Shown here: in pieces, positions 43,869 through 49,916 of the stretch
How positions within the stretch are numbered: the first letter of the stretch is position 1
How the letters are laid out: every line of letters starts with the position of its first letter
Source of the DNA: Clostridium sp. K4410.MGS-306
GTDB taxonomy: Bacteria; Cyanobacteriota; Vampirovibrionia; Gastranaerophilales; Gastranaerophilaceae
Reading direction: 5' to 3'
DNA: 52,390 bases
Assembly (NCBI GenBank): GCA_000980375.1
Contig: LARD01000021.1
Span: 1 to 52,390, forward strand
The notes under the pieces: model-generated
Database searches by the model: none
What the model was told of the DNA's origin: nothing
What the model saw: the letters and a program-made list of their open reading frames with translations, nothing else
Translations under genes and position numbers: made by a program

Positions 43869-44057
43869 ATGGCAAGAATATTGGTATCAATGCCCGATGA
43901 ATTCCTCAGCAAAATAGACCAGGTTGCAGGAAGTGAACAAAGAACAAGAAGCGAACTCGTAAGAGAAGCTTTAAGAAGCTATATAAAAAGAACAAAATTG
44001 CCAAGCCCTCAAAAAGCTTTGAACAACGCTAAAATTTTAGAAGAAATTCTGGATTAA
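43869..44057 (+). CDS. Ribbon-helix-helix (CopG-like) DNA-binding protein
   Basis: A 62-residue protein. A beta strand (ARILVSMPDEF) is followed by two helices (LSKIDQVAG, TRSELVREALRSYIKR), the classic ribbon-helix-helix fold, which dimerises on DNA. The tail (45-62) is short. AAGGAG precedes the ATG, and a TATAAT lies at 43810-43815. It is 27 bases before the sugar-nucleotide gene. No toxin partner is adjacent, so an antitoxin role is unlikely. Confidence 0.88.
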   Translation: MARILVSMPDEFLSKIDQVAGSEQRTRSELVREALRSYIKRTKLPSPQKALNNAKILEEILD

Positions 44058-44084
44058 TTTTTAATCCACAAGGAACAAAAAGCA

Positions 44085-44807
44085 ATGGAAGTTCTTGCAA
44101 TAATACCAGTTAGAGGCGGTTCCAAAGGAATACCCGGAAAGAACATAAAACCTCTAGCTGGAAAACCTCTTGTGGCGTACACAATAGAAGCTGCGCACAA
44201 CTCAAAATATATTACCAGAACAGTGGTCTCTACAGAAAGCTCAAAGATTAAAGACGTTTGTCTTGCCCTCGGTGCCGAGGTTATAGACAGACCCCAAGAG
44301 CTTGCCCGTGACGAAACAAAAACAGCACCCGTTTTATTACAGGTGGTAGAAAGCCTGGGAAAACAGGGCTACAAACCGGATGTTGTCGTTCTCTTACAGG
44401 CAACTTGCCCGTTAAGAGACGGAAAAGAAATTGATGAAGCGTTTGAGCTGTTTTTAGAAAATGAGCCGCAAGGCTGTGACTCTGTTTTTGCGGGAAAAGT
44501 AATCGGTCTTACCCATTCAAAATGGAGAAAAGACCCCGCTGACGGACATTATGAATGCCTTTATGACTACAGAAACCGCCCCAGAAGACAGGACAGCGAC
44601 AAACATTTTCAAATGCTCACAGAAACAGGAGCAACTTACATTATAAAAACTGATGTAATGAAAGAGGTAAAAGACTTTATCGGCAAAAAGCCGGAAGTCT
44701 ACACAGGCGGCAGATGCGTGGATATTGACACAGAGCAGGATTTTGAAACCGCTGCAAAAGTAATAGAACAGCTTCGTAAAAAAGAGTGCGGTGCCAAAGA
44801 TGGATAA
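44085..44807 (+). CDS. Cytidylyltransferase, CMP-sialic-acid-synthetase family
   Basis: A 240-residue enzyme of the NeuA-like family, which activates a nine-carbon acid sugar (sialic, legionaminic, pseudaminic) or a related sugar with CTP. Motifs: AIIPVRGGSKGIPGKNIKPL (nucleotide binding), VVSTESSKI, VIDRPQELARDETKTAPVLL, VLLQATCPLRDG and DIDTEQDFETA. No synthase for such sugars is nearby, so the substrate is open. AAGGA precedes the ATG. Its end overlaps the next gene by 8 bases. Confidence 0.88.
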   Translation: MEVLAIIPVRGGSKGIPGKNIKPLAGKPLVAYTIEAAHNSKYITRTVVSTESSKIKDVCLALGAEVIDRPQELARDETKTAPVLLQVVESLGKQGYKPDVVVLLQATCPLRDGKEIDEAFELFLENEPQGCDSVFAGKVIGLTHSKWRKDPADGHYECLYDYRNRPRRQDSDKHFQMLTETGATYIIKTDVMKEVKDFIGKKPEVYTGGRCVDIDTEQDFETAAKVIEQLRKKECGAKDG

Positions 44808-45375
44808 AAAAGAGATTTTATACTCTGATTTTAACAGTATTGAAAATATACTGGGTGCTGTTATGAAAAACCCTAAGCTCAAGCAGGGTTTGAAAAACGC
44901 CACGATTTTTAAATTTTGGCCAAAAGTCGCCGGCAAAAAATTTGAAAAATACTCAAAAGCAAACGGACTCACACAAACTCCAGAGGGACATGTTCTTACG
45001 GTTGCTTGTGCAAATGCTGCTGTAAGCTCAGAGCTTTTGATGTTTAAGCAGGATATTTTAAAGAAAATGAATATCTATTCAAAACCGCTGGGTGTTGAGA
45101 TAACAGACATTAATTTTTCCCACAAAATTTGGAGCAGCAAAAAAAACACGCAGCAAGCTGCTTTTAGCATAGAAGAAAAAAATCCTTACAAACCTGACCT
45201 CTCAAACTTTGACCCGTCAAAAATCGAGCTTGATCCGGCAGAGGTGGAAGCGATTAAAAATAGTGTTGATAACAACAAATTTGCAACGCAAGAGCAGAGA
45301 GAAAAAATGTTCAATGCTATTATACTGGATTTAAAAACGCAAAAATATATAAAAGATAATAATTTATCCCATTGA
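44800..45375 (+). CDS. DUF721/DciA-like protein
   Basis: A 191-residue protein. Residues 10-105 match the DUF721 pattern: IENILGAVMKNPKLKQGL, FWPKVAGKKFEKYSKANGLT, VLTVACANAAVSSELLMFKQDILKKM. In other bacteria this domain is the DciA loader of the replicative helicase DnaB. The second half (110-191) is a charged extension. ATG 44800 is chosen; a GTG at 44791 is in frame. It overlaps the previous gene by 8 bases and the convergent bioY by 12. Confidence 0.75.
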   Translation: MDKKEILYSDFNSIENILGAVMKNPKLKQGLKNATIFKFWPKVAGKKFEKYSKANGLTQTPEGHVLTVACANAAVSSELLMFKQDILKKMNIYSKPLGVEITDINFSHKIWSSKKNTQQAAFSIEEKNPYKPDLSNFDPSKIELDPAEVEAIKNSVDNNKFATQEQREKMFNAIILDLKTQKYIKDNNLSH

Positions 45376-46020
45376 CAGCCATAGTATTTGTTTTACAGGT
45401 TTTGCAAGCAATATCGCAAAATATCCGAAAACAAAATCATATATCATTTTGGCGCCGCTTTGCATAGAAATCCACCCCGCAACGTGAGAAAACGGGTCCT
45501 GATGGATGATTGCCATAAGAATCAGATAGAAAACGCCGATAATATGTATTGTTAAAACACCGAGCAGTGAAGCTTTTGCAATGGTCAAAAAATTGAATTT
45601 ATCTTTGAGGGTAAATGCCACTATAAAAATTGCCGGCAAATATGCAAGAATATATCCGAAATTGTACTGAAAAATATACCCTATTCCGCCGCCGAGAGCA
45701 AATACAGGAAAAAAAGTAAGCCCGAGCAAAATATATATTGTAACAGCCGTTATACCAAATCTTTTACCTATCAATGCGGCAATAAAGAAAATTACGGGAA
45801 TTTGCGGAATATAAACACAGTGTTTAAGTTTTAAAAACGAAGGGTCAGCAGGATTTAAAGAACCCGGCACATAATGAGAAAAGTCAAGCTGGGTAAAAGT
45901 TGCAATAATAATCAAGAAAACACACCAACCCATAACCACAAGCGTCCCGAATGTGATTTTGAGTTTTTTATTTTCCGCATTAAATGCGTCCAATTCTTCT
46001 TTCAATCGTTTTGTGTTCAT
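45364..46020 (-). CDS. bioY: BioY family biotin transporter, S component
   Basis: BioY is the substrate-binding membrane subunit of ECF-type biotin uptake. The 218 residues contain six probable membrane segments (about 25-42, 75-92, 95-112, 120-138, 150-172, 190-208). Family motifs include YIPQIPVIFFIAALIGKRFG, TIYILLGLTFFPVF, GGGIGYIFQYNFGYILAY and LAYLPAIF. A basic cytoplasmic N-terminus of about 20 residues is longer than usual. No ECF ATPase genes are here. It overlaps rimI by 4 bases (ATGA). Confidence 0.85.
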   Translation of the reverse strand: MNTKRLKEELDAFNAENKKLKITFGTLVVMGWCVFLIIIATFTQLDFSHYVPGSLNPADPSFLKLKHCVYIPQIPVIFFIAALIGKRFGITAVTIYILLGLTFFPVFALGGGIGYIFQYNFGYILAYLPAIFIVAFTLKDKFNFLTIAKASLLGVLTIHIIGVFYLILMAIIHQDPFSHVAGWISMQSGAKMIYDFVFGYFAILLAKPVKQILWLSMG

Positions 46021-46523
46021 TTAATCTGCAATTCCTGATGCAATTTAGTATATCTTTTTCTGAATTTTTCGTACCAGATGTTTTCTGTGAACATAATCAG
46101 GGCATTTTCATTGTTGTCTTGGTAGTAGCCTTTTCTTGTACCAATGGCTTTGAATCCATTTTTTTCATACAAAGATATAGCCGCTACGTTAGACTCTCTG
46201 ACCTCCAGCGTAATATATTTAATTTTTGCTTTGTAGCAGTCATCTATAATTGCAAAAATGAGTTTTTGAGCAACACCGTGATTTCTAAAATCAGGATGAA
46301 CGGAAAGTGTTGTTATATGAGCTTCTTCAAAGATATGCCAGCAGCCTGCGTACCCAATAAGCCTGTTATTTTCGTCCACTGCACAATAATAATAGGCAAG
46401 GTTGTTTTCCAGTTCATTGTAAAAAGACTCTTTTGACCAGTGATGCTCACCGTATGAGAGAGCCTCGAGTTTTACAACATCATCCACATCTGATTTTGAC
46501 ATTCGTCTGATATAAGCGTTCAT
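46017..46523 (-). CDS. rimI: Ribosomal-protein-alanine N-acetyltransferase RimI
   Basis: A 168-residue GNAT acetyltransferase. It shows IRRMSKSDVDDVVKLEALSY, HHWSKESFYNELE, LIGYAGCWHIFEEAHITTL, the acetyl-CoA site VHPDFRNHGVAQKLI and the RimI hallmark LEVRESNVAAISLYEKNGF. The substrate in E. coli is ribosomal protein S18, though RimI-like proteins vary. It is divergent from the PBP1A gene and overlaps bioY by 4 bases. Confidence 0.9.
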   Translation of the reverse strand: MNAYIRRMSKSDVDDVVKLEALSYGEHHWSKESFYNELENNLAYYYCAVDENNRLIGYAGCWHIFEEAHITTLSVHPDFRNHGVAQKLIFAIIDDCYKAKIKYITLEVRESNVAAISLYEKNGFKAIGTRKGYYQDNNENALIMFTENIWYEKFRKRYTKLHQELQIK

Positions 46524-46575
46524 AACTTAAATATTATCAAAACAGTATACAAAACTCAAACATATGTACAATTCA

Positions 46576-46604
46576 TTGTATTTATATATTTTGTTTGGTA
46601 GAAT
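46576..46604 (+). promoter_or_regulatory. PBP1A operon promoter
   Basis: -35 TTGTAT, 17-base spacer and -10 TAGAAT, about 35 bases before the ATG. Confidence 0.5.
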
Positions 46605-46638
46605 ACAGCTATATTACTAGAGATTATGGATTGTATAT

Positions 46639-48702
46639 ATGTCAGAATTTGAAATGCCAAGAAAGTTTAAAAACCCGAAAAAAAACAGCGCGTGGAAACA
46701 ATTTTTTGTAATGTTGTTTTCTATAATGCTTGCAGGTTTTATCGGTGTAAATTTATATTTAACATCGCAGCCTCCTATACAGCATCTGGAAGATTTTAAA
46801 CCCAATGTTGTGACAAAAATTTATTCTGCTGATGAAGAAGTTATTAAAACATTCACTGCTTATAAGTTTGAAAAAGTTGATATAAAAGATGTTCCAGACA
46901 ACATAAAAAACGCAATTGTTGCTACAGAAGACAAAAATTTCTACCACCACCACGGCTATGACCCTATAGGTGTTGCTCGTTCAATGGTTGTAAACCTTAC
47001 TACAGGCGGGCTTACACAGGGTGCCAGTACAATCACACAACAGCTTGCAAGAATTTTGTTTTTGAGTAACGAAAAAACTTTTGATAGAAAGATAAAGGAA
47101 TTTATTGTTGCGGCAAGAATTGAAAAAACTCTGCCCAAGGATAAAATTCTTGAAATGTATTTGAATAACGTATACCTTGGCTCAGGGGCTTACGGTGTTG
47201 CAGGAGCTGCACAAATATATTTTAACAAGCCGCTTAAAGACCTGACCCTTGCAGAATGCGCATTAATAGCAGGTTTGCCGCAGGCACCTTCTGTTTATTC
47301 ACCTTACAACAACAAAAAACTTGCTATCGAAAGACGCAATCAGGTTCTTGGCAGAATGCTCAAGATGAGATACATAACAAAAGAACAATACAAACAGGCT
47401 CTTGATGAACAATTACGCCTGAACCCGAATCCCAGCATATATTCTTTGAACAGAGCTCCTTATTTTGTTGACTTTGCAATGAAAGAGCTGGAAGAGCTGG
47501 GATTTGATGAAACAGAAATTTCGCAAGGCGGCTACAAAGTAGTTACAACCCTGAATTATGCAGCACAAAAAGCTGCCGAAGATGCAGTAAATGCACAGGT
47601 CGGCAATAGACAAGCAGCTGTATTTTCATTCTCGCCCATAACCGGTGAAATCTATGTTTATATAGGCGGAAAAAATTATTTTAAAAGCCAGTATGACCGT
47701 GTAACACAATCAGTTAGACCTCCGGGTTCTGCATTTAAGCCTTTTGTTTATGCAGCAGCCATTGAAAAAGGCTGGGGCCCTAATGATATGCTGGAAGATA
47801 CACCGGTTAATATAAACGGCTGGAAACCACACAACTACAACAACAGATATAGAGGTCAAATGCCTTTGTATATGGGCTTGATGTTATCTTCAAACGTTAT
47901 GGCTGCAAGACTCATAAAAGATGTAGGTGTACGCTCTGTTATAGGAATCGCCCGTTCCCTGGGCATTACAACCCCTATAGAATACGATATGACAATTGCA
48001 TTAGGCTCTAACGGGGTTAAACTCTATGAAATGACAGTGGCATACGGTGCTTTTGCAAACGGAGGTTTTAAAGTTAAACCCTATGCAATCGAAAGAGTAG
48101 AAACCTCAAGAGGAAAAGTCATATATCAGGCACCAAAAACAAGGGTAATGAAGGTATTAAACCTTAACACAGCAGCTGTAGTAACAGCAATGTTAAAAAC
48201 AGTTGTGGAAAACGGAACAGGAAGAAGTGCCAATATAGGCAAACCGGCAGCAGGTAAAACAGGTACAACTGATGACAGCAAAGACGCATCATTCTATGGT
48301 TACACGCCTGATGTTGTTACAGGGGTATGGGTAGGAAACGACGACAACTCACAAATGGGAAGCGTATACGGAAGCACAATCCCTGCTGCTATCTGGAAAG
48401 CTGCAATGAAAGTTGCAACACAAAAATTCGGCGCTTCTGATTTTGATTATCCCTCAATTGAACTCAAAAGATATGCAACCGGTGCAGCAAAAACTATCGG
48501 AGATGACGAAGCTTTTGACAAACCAAAAACTGACACTCCGGCAGAAGGAGAGGCTGCTGTAGACAATCCTAATACCTCAGTACAGCAACAGCAAAATACT
48601 GCACCAAACCCTGTATCATTTAACAATACTTTCTTAGAACCTGCAAAACCGGCAGCGCCTGTTAATCCTCCGGTTCCACCAATGCCCGCAATGCAAAGGT
48701 AA
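46639..48702 (+). CDS. Penicillin-binding protein 1A (bifunctional)
   Basis: A class A PBP that polymerises and cross-links peptidoglycan. The 687 residues have a basic cytoplasmic start, a membrane helix (about 22-42), a glycosyltransferase domain (70-235) with ATEDKNFYHHHGYD (catalytic Glu), GASTITQQLAR, KIKEFIVAARIE and YLNNVYLGSGAYG, and a transpeptidase domain (310-610) with the catalytic Ser-Lys in PPGSAFKP, the SSN motif in LSSNVMAARL and the KTG motif in AAGKTGTTDD. A Pro/Ala/Gln-rich tail (625-687) ends it. The ribosome-binding site is weak. The two following genes are probably on the same transcript. Confidence 0.96.
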   Translation: MSEFEMPRKFKNPKKNSAWKQFFVMLFSIMLAGFIGVNLYLTSQPPIQHLEDFKPNVVTKIYSADEEVIKTFTAYKFEKVDIKDVPDNIKNAIVATEDKNFYHHHGYDPIGVARSMVVNLTTGGLTQGASTITQQLARILFLSNEKTFDRKIKEFIVAARIEKTLPKDKILEMYLNNVYLGSGAYGVAGAAQIYFNKPLKDLTLAECALIAGLPQAPSVYSPYNNKKLAIERRNQVLGRMLKMRYITKEQYKQALDEQLRLNPNPSIYSLNRAPYFVDFAMKELEELGFDETEISQGGYKVVTTLNYAAQKAAEDAVNAQVGNRQAAVFSFSPITGEIYVYIGGKNYFKSQYDRVTQSVRPPGSAFKPFVYAAAIEKGWGPNDMLEDTPVNINGWKPHNYNNRYRGQMPLYMGLMLSSNVMAARLIKDVGVRSVIGIARSLGITTPIEYDMTIALGSNGVKLYEMTVAYGAFANGGFKVKPYAIERVETSRGKVIYQAPKTRVMKVLNLNTAAVVTAMLKTVVENGTGRSANIGKPAAGKTGTTDDSKDASFYGYTPDVVTGVWVGNDDNSQMGSVYGSTIPAAIWKAAMKVATQKFGASDFDYPSIELKRYATGAAKTIGDDEAFDKPKTDTPAEGEAAVDNPNTSVQQQQNTAPNPVSFNNTFLEPAKPAAPVNPPVPPMPAMQR

Positions 48703-48707
48703 CAAAA

Positions 48708-49136
48708 ATGGAAAATACTATCAAATGGAAACAAATGTACAACGGAGACTTTAAAAAGTATCTTGACTTTGTGGTTTCGTTAAAAACAAAGCTGGAAAAG
48801 CTTGATTTGTCAAAACTCCCTGAAGACAAAAAAGAAGCCTTGTGCAAAAGATACGAAAAATTGTTTTCGCTTTCCTGTGATTTACTTGGAGAATATCTGA
48901 GTTATAACGGTATTTTTGCAGTAGACAAAAGTCAGATTATAAAATTTGCTTTTAATACAGAGCTTATTGATGACGGACAAAAATGGATAAACCTATTTTT
49001 CCTGTTTAATCGTTTCAAAAAAGAAGGATATGAAAAATCAGGAAAGTTTATATTATTGCATTTAAATGCTGATTACATTACTTTATTTGAAAACTTGAAC
49101 AATTATTTTGAAAAAGAGTGCAAGCAAATTAATTAA
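48708..49136 (+). CDS. Nucleotidyltransferase substrate-binding-like protein (HI0074-like)
   Basis: A 142-residue helical protein. The stretch 50-105 (RYEKLFSLSCDLLGEYLSYN, KSQIIKFAFNTELIDDGQKW, INLFFLFNRFK) matches the pattern of the HI0074 family, four-helix partners of minimal nucleotidyltransferases, related to HEPN domains. The HEPN RNase motif (R-x4-6-H) is absent. It begins 5 bases after the PBP1A stop and is followed closely by a related fusion protein, so it is probably translated with both. Assignment is by pattern and is tentative. Confidence 0.6.
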   Translation: MENTIKWKQMYNGDFKKYLDFVVSLKTKLEKLDLSKLPEDKKEALCKRYEKLFSLSCDLLGEYLSYNGIFAVDKSQIIKFAFNTELIDDGQKWINLFFLFNRFKKEGYEKSGKFILLHLNADYITLFENLNNYFEKECKQIN

Positions 49137-49149
49137 CAAAGTGGATTTT

Positions 49150-49905
49150 ATGCAAGAAAGAAAAGAAGAATATAAATACAGGCTTCAAAACGGCTTTTTA
49201 AAAGGATATAAAAAGCTAAATGAGTATGAAAAAATCTATAACGCAGCAAAAATGTCACCAAAAGAGTCAGAAAAATTTCTTGCTGCAATAAAAAATGTTT
49301 ATGACCAGGCCTGGAAGGTTATGGAAGAATATTTATTTGCTTGCGGAGTTTTGTGTTTTTTACCCAGAAAAATATTAAGCCATTTTAAAAACGAAATAAA
49401 CATAAAACCCTGGATTGCTTTTATTGATGAATATAATAGTTATTTTAAGAATCAGAATACTGCTTCAGCAGAACAATTTATAAAAAGCTATTTTCTTACT
49501 TACAAAAAAGCATTTGATGAGCTTTATTCCGTATTTACATTAAAATCTAAAAGCGCTGTAACACAACAATCACGACTTGCACTCAAAAAATATCCAAACA
49601 GATATGTGCTGGACAGTTATATGTTATGGGTTTTAACAGAGTTTTTTAAAAGACACAAGAAAATACATATTGTTAGAATTATTGGCTCCAGAACAAATGG
49701 TTCGTTTCGCCGAGGTAGTTATATAAACCTTTTTATGGCAGGAAGTTATTCACAAGAAGAATTTTTACAAATTTACAATCAAATTAATATGCTGAGACAT
49801 CCTTATTTTGTATATATTACAGATTCGAAAAACTGTGACCCGGATTTTGCAAAGCAAAACCTGAACCACAGCATTCTTTTATATGATAAAAAAGATTTTA
49901 TATAG
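49150..49905 (+). CDS. HI0074-like domain fused to pseudo-nucleotidyltransferase
   Basis: A 251-residue protein. The N-terminal part (about 25-130) repeats the pattern of its neighbour (VYDQAWKVMEEYLFACGV, LPRKILSHF, WIAFIDEYN). The C-terminal part (165-251) matches a minimal nucleotidyltransferase: VRIIGSRTNGSFRRGS corresponds to GSRARGxxxxGSDIDL. The catalytic aspartates are gone: SDIDL is SYINL here, and the third position (FVYIT) also lacks Asp, so the domain is probably inactive. The usual operon pair is thus fused, in reverse order, with a dead enzyme half. ATG 49150 is chosen; the TTG opening 42 bases earlier lies inside the upstream gene. It converges on the protease gene, 11 bases away. 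Confidence 0.62.
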   Translation: MQERKEEYKYRLQNGFLKGYKKLNEYEKIYNAAKMSPKESEKFLAAIKNVYDQAWKVMEEYLFACGVLCFLPRKILSHFKNEINIKPWIAFIDEYNSYFKNQNTASAEQFIKSYFLTYKKAFDELYSVFTLKSKSAVTQQSRLALKKYPNRYVLDSYMLWVLTEFFKRHKKIHIVRIIGSRTNGSFRRGSYINLFMAGSYSQEEFLQIYNQINMLRHPYFVYITDSKNCDPDFAKQNLNHSILLYDKKDFI

Positions 49906-49916
49906 CTATTTAACTT

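Noticed and set aside
43869..44057. RHH protein as antitoxin of a toxin-antitoxin pair
   Set aside because: The next gene is a sugar cytidylyltransferase, and no small toxin-like gene adjoins it.
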